The notes under the pieces are model-generated. The model had not been told where the DNA came from. It searched no databases and saw nothing but the letters and a program-made list of their open reading frames with translations. From an archaeon (GTDB lineage Archaea > Thermoproteota > Nitrososphaeria > Nitrososphaerales > Gagatemarchaeaceae), in NCBI GenBank assembly GCA_021819035.1, contig JAKASL010000001.1, forward strand, positions 868,001-932,000: a stretch of DNA of 64,000 nucleotides, given 5' to 3'. Positions 50,256 through 57,879 of this stretch are shown here, one piece after another. The position numbers and the translations under genes were made by a program. Every line of letters begins with the position of its first letter. The stretch's first letter is position 1.

Positions 50256-51821
50256 ATGTCCACCGCCGACGACGCACCGGGAACAACGAGCATCAGGGCG
50301 GACGGGGACAACGCCAGGCTGTCGGTCAAGATTTCGCTCAAGCCCCGCTTCGGGAAGGAGGACCTGAAGGCGAAGTACAAGGTCGGGAAGTACAGCCTCT
50401 CCGAGGGCTACTCTATGGGCCCCTCCCTGCAGGCCCTCGTCCCCAAGGGGACCCCCGACTACGTCGAGCACGGGGAGAACTACGTCGAGAGGATAATGCG
50501 GGCGCTGTACCACTTCAAGCAGTGCGCGCTCATAGGGCCCTCTGGGACGGGCAAGAGCGTCGTCGGGTCGGAGCGCCTGGACGTCATCTGCAGGGGGGAG
50601 CGGCTCGAGTCCACCTTCGACGACCTGTTCGCGCGCCTCGCCGCGCCGGGTCCCTCGATGGCCTCCGCCGACGGCTGGGAGTCGATCGAGATCAGGGACG
50701 GGGAGCTGATGGTCCTCTCCTTCGAGGGAGGGAGCGGCGAGGTCACCTGGCGCGCGCCGTCGTTCTTCGCCAGGTCGCGCCACGAAGGGGAGGTGGCGGT
50801 CATAACCACGTCTTCAGGGAGGAACGTAGCAGCCACCCCGGACCACTCCTTCGTGACAAGGAACGGGACGGTCAGCGCCTCGGAGCTCAGGCCAGGGGCC
50901 CTGGTCCCGGTAGCGAAGGAGGCGCCGCGGCTCGCCAGCGTCCCCACAGGCGACGGGAGGTCTGTCACCATCAGCCTCGCCGCCGACGCCTCCTGGGAAG
51001 AGATCGCGGAGGTGGCATACGAGCGGTACAGCGGCTGGGTGTACGACTTCGAGGTGCCCGGGAACGAGACTTTCGTCGCCGGGGACGGGGTGGTTACCCA
51101 CAACACCCACATCACATACCTGGTCTCTGAGCTCGCGGGCCTCCCCCTCTGGGAGATCAACTGCGGGCTGCAGACGTCGGTCTACGACCTCTTCGGCAGG
51201 TTCGTCGGGCTGGGGAAGGAGAACTGGGTCGACGGGCAGATAGTGTCGTGGTGCAGGTACGGTGGGATCCTCTACCTTGACGAGGCCAACATGATGAAGC
51301 AGGACATAGCCACCAGGCTGAACCCCATCCTCGACACCAGGGGGCACATGGTCCTCAACGAGAGGGACAACGAGGTGATACCGAGGCACCCCAACGGCTA
51401 CGTGATAATCAGCATGAACCCCTACTCGGCGGAGTTCGCCGGGACGAAGCCGCTCAACGCCGCGTTCCGCCGGAGGATGACCGTCTGGATAGACTTCGAC
51501 TACCTCAGCGTGGGGAGCAAGATAGCCCCCGACGAGGTGGAGATGATAGCCCAGAGGGCGAAGATAGACGGCCACGTCGCCGAGAAGCTGGTGAGGGTGG
51601 CGGCGGAGATACGCAGGCAGTACAAGACAGGGGACCTCCCGTACGCCCCTTCCGTCGGCGACCTGGTCAACTGGGGGACTCTGGTCGCGGACGGGCTGAC
51701 CCCGGCCCTGGCGGCCGAGGAGACCATCATAGCGCTCACCGCAGACGACCCCGAGGTCCAGAACAACGTCAGGAGGGTGGTCAGGATGGTGGTCGGTGAC
51801 GCGAAAGCAGGGTCCAAATGA
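50256..51821 (+). CDS. MoxR-family AAA+ ATPase interrupted by an intein
   Basis: A 521-codon precursor. The mature ATPase (338 residues after splicing) is a CbbQ/NirQ/MoxR-type AAA protein: Walker A GPSGTGK-T is restored by joining residue 100 to 284, and ISMNPYSAEFAGTKPLNAAFRRR is the sensor 1/arginine-finger region. Walker B is ILYLDEANMMKQD. Such ATPases remodel or activate partners through a VWA protein, encoded next in an ATGA overlap. The insert at residues 101-283 is an intein (separate entry). ATG start at 50256, 28 nt from its TATA-like box. Confidence 0.9.
   Translation: MSTADDAPGTTSIRADGDNARLSVKISLKPRFGKEDLKAKYKVGKYSLSEGYSMGPSLQALVPKGTPDYVEHGENYVERIMRALYHFKQCALIGPSGTGKSVVGSERLDVICRGERLESTFDDLFARLAAPGPSMASADGWESIEIRDGELMVLSFEGGSGEVTWRAPSFFARSRHEGEVAVITTSSGRNVAATPDHSFVTRNGTVSASELRPGALVPVAKEAPRLASVPTGDGRSVTISLAADASWEEIAEVAYERYSGWVYDFEVPGNETFVAGDGVVTHNTHITYLVSELAGLPLWEINCGLQTSVYDLFGRFVGLGKENWVDGQIVSWCRYGGILYLDEANMMKQDIATRLNPILDTRGHMVLNERDNEVIPRHPNGYVIISMNPYSAEFAGTKPLNAAFRRRMTVWIDFDYLSVGSKIAPDEVEMIAQRAKIDGHVAEKLVRVAAEIRRQYKTGDLPYAPSVGDLVNWGTLVADGLTPALAAEETIIALTADDPEVQNNVRRVVRMVVGDAKAGSK
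50556..51104 (+). other. Mini-intein in the Walker A motif of the MoxR ATPase
   Basis: A 183-residue in-frame insert between K100 and T284, splitting GPSGTGK/T. Block A starts SVVGSERL with Ser as the first nucleophile. Block B has TPDH (T194-H197), block F is GWVYDFEVPGNETFVAGDGV, and block G ends VVTHN with penultimate His and terminal Asn. The next residue is Thr, a valid downstream nucleophile. No LAGLIDADG or HNH region is visible, so it has lost, or never had, a homing endonuclease. Splicing appears intact by these residues, although untested. Confidence 0.92.
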
Positions 51822-53503
51822 ACATCCTGGAGTACGCCTGGACCAACTTCTCCAGCGTCTCCGGGGTGGACCAGAGCAGGTTCAGGCTGGTCCTGAGCGA
51901 GACGTCGGCCAGGCCCGCGGTGGGGCTCGAAGGGGAGGGTTTCGTCGTCAAGGTCCCGGTCCCCAGGAAGGAGAAGGAGGGGGTGGTGTCGGTGCAGGGC
52001 CTCTTCGCGGACGCAGACGACCAGGGGTGGGCGATGCTCTGGCGCCTGTTCAGGGCGTCCCTGTACCACGCCGCGTTCCACGTGGCCTACGGGAACCTCA
52101 AGCCCCTGGCGAGGTGGGCGAAGGGGAAGGAGCGCTTCCCCGCCATCTTCACGGTCTCCCTGCTGGAGGACTATCGCATCACCCTCGCCGCCAGGGAGAA
52201 GTGGCCGGGGGTGATGACAGACGTGGCGTACGCCAACGCCGTGGGCGCTATGAGGATGCCTGAGCTGGACGACATAGAGAACAGGGGCCTGAGGACGTCC
52301 GCCAAGATGCTCGCCTCCCTCTGGGGTGTCTCCCCGGCCAAGGGGGGGCGGGTAGACGAAGACCAGGCGATCCTGGCCCTCACAGAGAAGGTGCGCGGGA
52401 TGGTCGAGAACTCGGTCGAGGACCCTGAGAACCCGCTCCTGCCGAAGGCAGCCGACCTGGTATACAGCCAGTTCAACAAGGTCGTCCTCCCCCAGATCCC
52501 CGCCTTCCCCCACACGGAGGCGCACTCCGGGGACTCGCTGTTCAGGGACCACCTCGAGGCGAAGAAGGGGAAGGGGGGCCCGAAGCTGGCCGGCGCCCTG
52601 GCGGCGATAGGGGTGGAGGGGGGCGGAGTGGAGCTCCCCGACGAGCCGGAGTTCAAGGACACATTCGCCGCCCTCCAGGACGCCCACGCGAAACGGCAGA
52701 GGGCGATCGAGTACTACAGCAAGCTCATGGCGAGCACGAGGCTCGACGGGGTGTCGTTCCCGGACGGGGACTACGCGGCGTTCCTCCGGGCCAGGGCTGA
52801 CCTCGCCGGGCCCATCAGGAACATCAAGAACCAGCTCCTGGCCATCAAGAACGTCGCCGACGAGGAGCCCGGGAAGCTCAGCGGCCAGGTCGACATACCG
52901 ATGGCCATGCAGGTGATCGCATCGGGGTCGCAGAGGTCGGACGTATTCATCAGGGAGGAGCCGATACTGAAGGACGAGGCCTGGGCCATCCTGGTCGACG
53001 CGAGCAGGAGCGTCTCGAAGTCTTCCATGGAGATGCGCGGGATAGCGACGTGCCTCGCGGAGGTGGCATCGGCCGTGATGAGGGAGAGGAGCAGGTGGGC
53101 CCTCTACGGGTTCAACGACTCCCTGCAGATAGTGAAAGACTTCGACGAGCCGTACTCCATGGAGGCGAAGTCCAGGATAGGGGGGCTCTCCCAGAAGGGG
53201 GGGACGTACCTCCCCGACGCCCTCTCCGTGGCGTCGAGGGCCCTCAACTCCAGGCCGATAGAGAGCAAGTACCTCGTCGTGGTCTCGGACTGCCTCCCCA
53301 CAGGCTACGCGGGGATAGAGGAGGAGCTGGTGGAGAAGGTCAAGGACGCCGGGAAGATGGGGGTAATGCTGGTCGGGATAGGGGTGGAGAGCCCCGAGGT
53401 CAAGAAGTACTTCAAAGTGAACTCTGTCCTCGACACCCCGTACGAGATGATGAAGTTCTTCACGAAGGCGTACATGGAGCTGTCTGGGGCCCCCGAGTCG
53501 TGA
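51818..53503 (+). CDS. VWA-domain protein, partner of the MoxR ATPase (CbbO/NorD/CoxE-like)
   Basis: A 561-residue protein. The N-terminal 370 residues are mostly helical and unfamiliar. The C-terminal von Willebrand A domain has a complete metal site: DASRS (D394, S396, S398), Thr in GGTYLPDA (about 463), and Asp in VVSDCLPTG (about 491). MoxR ATPase plus VWA pairs act together as metal-dependent remodelling or cofactor-insertion chaperones. The ATG overlaps the ATPase stop (ATGA at 51818-51821). Confidence 0.88.
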   Translation: MNILEYAWTNFSSVSGVDQSRFRLVLSETSARPAVGLEGEGFVVKVPVPRKEKEGVVSVQGLFADADDQGWAMLWRLFRASLYHAAFHVAYGNLKPLARWAKGKERFPAIFTVSLLEDYRITLAAREKWPGVMTDVAYANAVGAMRMPELDDIENRGLRTSAKMLASLWGVSPAKGGRVDEDQAILALTEKVRGMVENSVEDPENPLLPKAADLVYSQFNKVVLPQIPAFPHTEAHSGDSLFRDHLEAKKGKGGPKLAGALAAIGVEGGGVELPDEPEFKDTFAALQDAHAKRQRAIEYYSKLMASTRLDGVSFPDGDYAAFLRARADLAGPIRNIKNQLLAIKNVADEEPGKLSGQVDIPMAMQVIASGSQRSDVFIREEPILKDEAWAILVDASRSVSKSSMEMRGIATCLAEVASAVMRERSRWALYGFNDSLQIVKDFDEPYSMEAKSRIGGLSQKGGTYLPDALSVASRALNSRPIESKYLVVVSDCLPTGYAGIEEELVEKVKDAGKMGVMLVGIGVESPEVKKYFKVNSVLDTPYEMMKFFTKAYMELSGAPES

Positions 53504-53640
53504 AGCGCTCGGGCCGCGGCTGAATCCGGCGTGGGAAGGCGCATGAGGGGGCCGTCGAACCGCCGTGCGATTCTTCGGGGGCTCGCGTATGGATTCGTGG
53601 TTCACAAACCTATTATCAGCGGCGGGCCATCTGTCTCCGG
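53504..53640. promoter_or_regulatory. Spacer with a TATA-like box before the coiled-coil gene
   Basis: ctattatcag at 53609-53618 is about 28 nt before the ATG at 53641, so the following pair has its own promoter even though it is co-directional with the MoxR/VWA genes. Confidence 0.45.
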
Positions 53641-54180
53641 ATGCCCGCAGCCCAAGAAGCGAAGGAGAAGGACGCCCCCGATGTGCAGGAGACAGACCCG
53701 CAGGAGGTCATCCGCGAGATGCGCGAGATACAGAGCGACGCTGCCCAGCTCTCGGAGATAGAAGAGTTGGAGTACTCTCAGACTATGAAGCTGGTCGAGT
53801 CCATGAAGGTCATCCAGGCGGGGATAGGGACGGCGATCTCGATACGCCCTGTCTCCCTGGGCGAGCCGCTGAACCACGTCAAGCAGGCGATCATAGGGGC
53901 GGACGCGGTGATCATAGGGCTGGACGCCGACGGGAAGCCTTTCTCCAAGCCCCTGTCGGACCTGAAGCCGGTCGACATACTCAACGTGGTCCAGGAGTGG
54001 GCCCCGAAGCTGAGGGTCAAGATAGCGGAGCGGAAGAAGGGGGCCGAGGAGAGGCTCTACCTGGTGGAGAAGATCCTCCGCGAGTTCAAGGAGGGGGGGA
54101 CGGCCGTCAAGGACTCCCGGAAGCAGTTCTACGATTCAGTCGAGTCAGACCTGGTCAAGGACACCCTGGAAAAGGAGTAG
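53641..54180 (+). CDS. Helical protein, unknown, linked to the MoxR/VWA module
   Basis: A 179-residue protein. The first 60 residues are highly charged and likely coiled-coil (EVIREMREIQSDAAQLSEIE). The middle has a compact segment, IGTAISIRPVSLGEPLNHV and AVIIGLDADGKPFSKPLSDL, and the end is helical and charged. Not recognised. Position directly after the VWA gene and before another unknown suggests a part of the same remodelling system. Confidence 0.6.
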   Translation: MPAAQEAKEKDAPDVQETDPQEVIREMREIQSDAAQLSEIEELEYSQTMKLVESMKVIQAGIGTAISIRPVSLGEPLNHVKQAIIGADAVIIGLDADGKPFSKPLSDLKPVDILNVVQEWAPKLRVKIAERKKGAEERLYLVEKILREFKEGGTAVKDSRKQFYDSVESDLVKDTLEKE

Positions 54181-54186
54181 GCCGCC

Positions 54187-54681
54187 GTGCAGCGCGGAAA
54201 CCTCGAGCTGAACTCGGGACTGGTGAAGTTCCCGAGCAGGGAGAGCGCCACTGCGTACCTGGAGGCGCTCCTGCAGTACTACAAGGCGAGGCAGGAGGAG
54301 TACGGGCACCAGCTCGGGGAGCAGCTGAGGAACCCGCAGGAGGCCGCCCCCCAGAAGGACAAGAAGGGGGACTCGAAGAAGGACAAAGGGGGGCAGCAGA
54401 CGCCGCGCGGCTGGACAAAGGTGGGGAGCCTCCCGGTGAACGTGTCAGACCCCCAGGGGGCGCTCGCCCAGGTGACGCTCAGGATAGTGGACGACTACAA
54501 GTCGCGCGCGGAGAGGGTATCGGAAGCGCTGAAGTCGTTCCAGGAGGTGGACGCGCTCAGCCAGGCAGGAACGAAGTCGTACACGCTCTTCGTCTTCAGG
54601 GGGGTCCCCGAAGGGGTGATAGTGGAGAGCGCGCCGAAGAGAGATGCCTTCGCGTTCACCGCGAGGTTCAGGGCGACGTAG
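54187..54681 (+). CDS. Unknown protein with Lys/Gln-rich linker, linked to the MoxR/VWA module
   Basis: A 164-residue protein. The N-terminal 45 residues are helical (SATAYLEALLQYYKARQEE). Residues about 50-75 form a low-complexity Lys/Asp/Gln linker (KDKKGDSKKDKGG), and the C-terminal half is an alpha/beta domain (VTLRIVDDYKSRAERVSEAL, then YTLFVFRGVPEGVIVESAP). GTG start at 54187, 6 nt after the preceding gene. Not recognised. Its end touches the broken VapC gene on the other strand. Confidence 0.6.
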   Translation: MQRGNLELNSGLVKFPSRESATAYLEALLQYYKARQEEYGHQLGEQLRNPQEAAPQKDKKGDSKKDKGGQQTPRGWTKVGSLPVNVSDPQGALAQVTLRIVDDYKSRAERVSEALKSFQEVDALSQAGTKSYTLFVFRGVPEGVIVESAPKRDAFAFTARFRAT

Positions 54682-55045
54682 CCCCTCTGCATGCGTCGTC
54701 CCGCGTCGGCAGCGTCTCGCCGTTGGTCCTGGCCGCAGCTGCGATGAGGAGGTCGAACTCGCCCATCATCTTCACTGACCTGGCGAGCTTCGTGTAGAGG
54801 TTGGAAGCGAGCTCCGCCTACTCGAGTGCTGTGGGTAGCAGGCGGAGCCTCTTGGAAAGAGCCAGGACCTTGGCCGTGTTCTCCTCGGCGCGGGGCGAAA
54901 TCTGCGGTACCCTCATGAGCTCGTACGCGGTTAGCGCCGCCGCGCTCAGGACGCGCTCCTGCGATTCCAGTTTCCTGAGCATGCCGGCCGCCTCCCCGTC
55001 CCCCCTGAGCACGGCTGCGAGGAAGTCTCGCGGCAGACCAATCAG
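54668..55045 (-). pseudogene. VapC toxin (PIN domain), inactivated
   Basis: The frame reads IGLPRDFLAAVLRGDGEA, LTAYELMRVPQISP, then a TAG at 54818-54820, then in the same frame KMMGEFDLLIAAAARTNG and TLPTRDD. This is a PIN-domain RNase of the VapC type with a nonsense codon after about 75 residues. The first catalytic Asp (normally in LDTDFL) is Pro. The start, if the gene was once intact, is a CTG overlapping the antitoxin stop (CTGA, 55042-55045). The C-terminus also looks eroded. The toxin is therefore dead while its antitoxin is intact. Confidence 0.75.
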
Positions 55046-55263
55046 AACGCGAGCTCCTCTGTCCGAGCCGACCGCCTCTGCTCCTTCAACGCCGCTCCGG
55101 TCATGTCCAGGTCGCCCCTCTCCCAGGCACCGACGAATCTTGATGTGGAGCGCTGCCTTCTCCCTGCCATCTTGAGGGCGACGTCGGAGAACGACTCCGC
55201 CTTCTCCTTGTTCTTCCTGAGTTCCCGGTAGGCCTGCTCAGAGAGGGAGACCACTTTGACCAT
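55042..55263 (-). CDS. VapB-like antitoxin
   Basis: A 73-residue protein with the pattern MVKVVSLSEQAYRELRKNKE...SFSDVALKM, as in the archaeal VapB (UPF0330/DUF217-like) antitoxins, including a basic N-terminal strand for DNA binding and a C-terminal toxin-binding tail. Complete. The cognate toxin downstream is broken. The agcgcatgcgct palindrome at 55276-55287, directly upstream, could be its operator. Confidence 0.7.
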   Translation of the reverse strand: MVKVVSLSEQAYRELRKNKEKAESFSDVALKMAGRRQRSTSRFVGAWERGDLDMTGAALKEQRRSARTEELAF

Positions 55264-55275
55264 ACAGCATGCATA

Positions 55276-55287
55276 AGCGCATGCGCT
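55276..55287. promoter_or_regulatory. Possible operator palindrome upstream of vapB
   Basis: Perfect 12-bp palindrome agcgcatgcgct 13 nt before the antitoxin start, next to a TATA-like cgcttatg on the minus strand. Autoregulation by VapB is typical of the family. Confidence 0.35.
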
Positions 55288-55449
55288 ACTTGAGCCCCGA
55301 CCCCTCCGATGCCCCTTGGAACCGCCTCAGTCGCAGGGGGATCCTCACCGGGCCTATTGCGACGGCTCCGGCAGCGCTCGAAGGGCAGCCCGAAGACGGC
55401 CGGTCAATCGCCAGGGGATGGCGCGAACAGGGTAGAATAGGCCATGTGC

Positions 55450-55914
55450 TCACGCGGACCTGAGCAGGAGGGGGAGGTTGTTCCCTAACACTATCGCGCC
55501 CAGGCCGATGTCGGCGGCGACGAGGACTACGAAGGCGGTGAACTTCAGGAGCCTGACCTGGAAGTCGTATCTGGGGTCGCTTCTCTTCAACCCGGCCATG
55601 TAGGCGAGAGGGACCACGGGGACGAACTTCAGCAGGTATGCGAGCATGAACCCTGAGAACCCGAGCTGGAAGAAGCGTGAGGCGATCGGGTTGAACTCGA
55701 CGAAGCCGGCCCCGAAAGCAGAAGCCAGCAGGGTGGTCAGGGTGTCGGAGAACCCGAGGAGGACGAAGAGTGCGAGGAGGGGCCAGAGCGCCTTCTGGAT
55801 GCGCTTAAGATTCAGGCTATCTATGAACCGCCTCTCCCCTTCGAAAGGCCCGTACCACGGCACAGTTCTGCGCGAGCCGGACCGCCCTTTCAGCGATATG
55901 GATTCGACATCCAT
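55450..55914 (-). CDS. DUF5658-like membrane protein
   Basis: A 154-residue membrane protein with three helices. Helix 1 carries FSDTLTTLLASAFGAG followed by VEFNPIASRFFQ; the DTLTT...E-NP pattern is that of the DUF5658 family of archaeal and bacterial membrane proteins with unknown function. The ATG at 55914 is favoured over TTG at 55929 because the TATA-like element (55931-55942) would overlap the latter. It shares that AT-rich element with the divergent pilin gene. Confidence 0.65.
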   Translation of the reverse strand: MDVESISLKGRSGSRRTVPWYGPFEGERRFIDSLNLKRIQKALWPLLALFVLLGFSDTLTTLLASAFGAGFVEFNPIASRFFQLGFSGFMLAYLLKFVPVVPLAYMAGLKRSDPRYDFQVRLLKFTAFVVLVAADIGLGAIVLGNNLPLLLRSA

Positions 55915-55930
55915 AGCCGCCCTACACAAC

Positions 55931-55942
55931 CGTTAATATAAT
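55931..55942. promoter_or_regulatory. Shared divergent AT-rich promoter (cgttaatataat)
   Basis: A nearly symmetrical AT-rich element, about 26 nt from the pilin ATG at 55962 and about 23 nt from the membrane protein ATG at 55914 on the other strand. It could serve both. Confidence 0.55.
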
Positions 55943-55961
55943 CTGAGAGGACCGATGGCCA

Positions 55962-56423
55962 ATGAAAATTTCAGGACGACAAAGAAAAGGAATCTCTCCA
56001 ATCATAGCGACAGTCCTCATCATAGCAGCCACCCTCATCGCCTTCGCGGCGGTGGCAGGGTACATATTCGGCCTGTTCGGGTCAAGCACCAAGAGCGCCC
56101 AGGCAGAAGTTACAAGTTCAAACTTGGTCGCCTCGACGGGCGTTCTCACACTTGATTTCTCCAACAGCGGAGGGCAATCTGTCACAATCAGCTCAGTTTC
56201 GGTAACAGTGGGCGGCACTACATACACAGAGAGTGGAACAGCGATTGCATACATATCACCAAGCGGTGCAGCCGCAATTAATCCTGGTGTCACCACAACA
56301 GTTACTGTTTCTCCAGCTAGCGGAGAGTGGACGACATCTACATTCACTCCCGGCACGACTTACACCTTCAGCCTGGCTCTCTCTAACGGCATCACCTCGA
56401 CCATCACAGTCACAGCCTCGTAG
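55962..56423 (+). CDS. Type IV pilin-like protein 5 (class III signal peptide)
   Basis: A 153-residue prepilin: GRQRKG then ISPIIATVLIIAATLIAFAA, cleaved after Gly. The mature domain has SSNLVASTGVLTLDFSNSGG and VTISSVSVTVGGTTYTESG, a beta-rich archaeal pilin, with no Cys. It is away from the pilus operon and lower in GC than the cluster pilins. It is followed by a strong hairpin terminator. Confidence 0.85.
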   Translation: MKISGRQRKGISPIIATVLIIAATLIAFAAVAGYIFGLFGSSTKSAQAEVTSSNLVASTGVLTLDFSNSGGQSVTISSVSVTVGGTTYTESGTAIAYISPSGAAAINPGVTTTVTVSPASGEWTTSTFTPGTTYTFSLALSNGITSTITVTAS

Positions 56424-56437
56424 AAACACGCTTCACT

Positions 56438-56476
56438 GCGGAGGACGGAGCCGTCCTCCGCCCTCCGATTTTTCTT
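56438..56476 (+). terminator. Hairpin plus T-run terminator after the pilin
   Basis: A perfect 10-bp stem (56438-56447 with 56452-56461) and 4-nt loop, followed within about 10 nt by tttttctt. It starts 14 nt after the pilin stop. Confidence 0.75.
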
Positions 56477-57241
56477 AACCCCCCCGCGGCGACTCGTGGC
56501 CGTCACTTGCCTACTGCTGCGTCCAACTCCCGCGCTGCTGTCAACCGGTCGATGTCAGGCGCTCGGCCTCCTCCGTCTTCCCTCCCTTCACCGGCTCATC
56601 ATACTTCCTTCGAGCACCTTGAAGCGTCTTCTGACATCCAGCCAAATCAGAACGCGACGAACCGGAGCACGAAGAGTCCCTGGAGGGGCATCCGGAACCG
56701 CGAACCAGCCGTCGGAGCTGGCGGGGGAAGTGGGTTACCTTTTTCCTGTAACGTCTGTAACCTCTGTATCATGACGCCGCAGCAAGGGCCCGGATTCCGA
56801 GCCCCTGCTGCCGGAGTCCCGCCATCTACCACGCGCCGGATGTCAATCCCGGTCTGTCTCCAGTCGCGGCGTCTCGTGTCCAAGGCGAGCCTGACCATCC
56901 TTCGGAGCCCTAAACGCCGCCGGGTGATTTCGTTCTGGATGATGGGATGCAGGCACAGATCGGGGAGGCGGGTTCTATAGCGCTCAGAGGTTCGCCAGGA
57001 AGCGCGGGAGGCTGACCCCACTCCGGGGACACCTCGCAGGCCTGGGCGTCCACTCCAGGTCCCTCCCCTCGGTCGGCGTCGGCGCCGCCCTCGGCCCTGA
57101 CGAGCTGGCCAGGGATGACCTTAGGCGCGTCTACGAACCAAGCACTACTGAGGTGAGCAGAGGTCAGGTCGGATGGTCCGCGGTGGGCGCTGGACGCAGC
57201 AGCAGGAAACCTTTAGCAAGAAGGCATACCGCAAGTAAGAC
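56477..57241. other. Gene-poor region with possible gene debris
   Basis: About 760 nt without a convincing gene. Frames are broken and codon use is mixed. Around 57030-57140 a plus-strand stretch reads like genome-typical coding DNA (GVHSRSLPSVGVGAALG, then ARDDLRRVYEPS) without a start, perhaps the tail of a lost gene. No tRNA or CRISPR seen. Confidence 0.5.
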
Positions 57242-57484
57242 ATGGAGACGTACCGGACGAAGATTACGAGCAAGGGGCAGACCACGATCCCGAAGCCTCT
57301 CAGGGACAAGTATCACCTATGCGAAGGGGAGGTTGCCACCCTTCTCCCCACCGACGGAGGGGTGGTGTTGCGCCACGAGGTCGAACCCCTGAGGGAGCTC
57401 AGGGGGCTCCTGCGAGAGGAGTTCGATCTGGAGCGGGCGTCCGAGTTCGTCGGAAAGACGAGAAAAGAGTGGTGTATCGAGTGA
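57242..57484 (+). CDS. AbrB/SpoVT-type antitoxin
   Basis: An 80-residue protein whose first 45 residues are the swapped-hairpin AbrB fold: YRTKITSKGQTTIPKPLRDK, the standard archaeal AbrB start. The C-terminal half is acidic and helical, suited for toxin binding. GTGA overlap at 57481-57484 with the following VapC remnant shows they were a toxin-antitoxin pair. Confidence 0.85.
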   Translation: METYRTKITSKGQTTIPKPLRDKYHLCEGEVATLLPTDGGVVLRHEVEPLRELRGLLREEFDLERASEFVGKTRKEWCIE

Positions 57485-57853
57485 AGAGGGGGCCGTCTAC
57501 ACCACGGTCGCGGTGCTGGGCTGCCTCGCAGACCCGCTCCCCAGAAGTGCGAACGGGGCATTCGAGCGGGCGGAGAGAGGCGAAGCTACGTTGTGGATCC
57601 CCTCAATCGTCCTTGGCGAGGTTCTCTTCACACTGTTGAAGGGGAAGGATGTCTTCGGCCACCGGATCCCCCCGAAAAATTCGTGGTCCGTCTCGACCCC
57701 CTCCAGCACAGCGTAAGCAGCCGGGTGCACGAGCTGGGCATCGAAGGGTGGAGACGCGCCCGGGCATGTGCGGAAAGAGTGGAGCGCCAGGGCGCCGTGC
57801 CAGGGGGCGAGAAGATGGAGTCCGAAATCATATTTTCCTTCCATAACAGGTAA
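57481..57853 (+). pseudogene. VapC toxin (PIN domain), frameshifted
   Basis: Starts GTG in the antitoxin overlap, but the PIN sequence jumps frames. VKRG is in the first frame. AVYTTVAVLGCLADPLPRSA through PSIVLGEVLFTLLKGKDVFG is in the second, consistent with one missing G in the run at 57488-57492. EKFVVRLDPL and RVHELGIEGW are in the third, a shift at the C/A runs near 57667-57677. The first catalytic Asp (usually DTT) is Tyr. The usual last acidic motif is not found. A dead toxin beside a complete antitoxin. Confidence 0.75.
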
Positions 57854-57858
57854 TTAAA
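57851..57858 (+). promoter_or_regulatory. TATA box (taattaaa) of the GT2 gene
   Basis: About 26 nt before the ATG at 57880; placed right after the VapC remnant. Confidence 0.55.
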
Positions 57859-57879
57859 GAGAAGCGCCGCAATGAAACG

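Noticed and set aside
51500-53605. 701-codon minus-strand open frame opposite the VWA gene
   Set aside because: Antisense to a complete VWA protein with MIDAS residues; the minus frame is low-complexity.
56507-57021. Overlapping ORFs on both strands in the gap after the pilin
   Set aside because: They lack genome-like codon use, recognisable domains and promoters; probably non-coding or debris.
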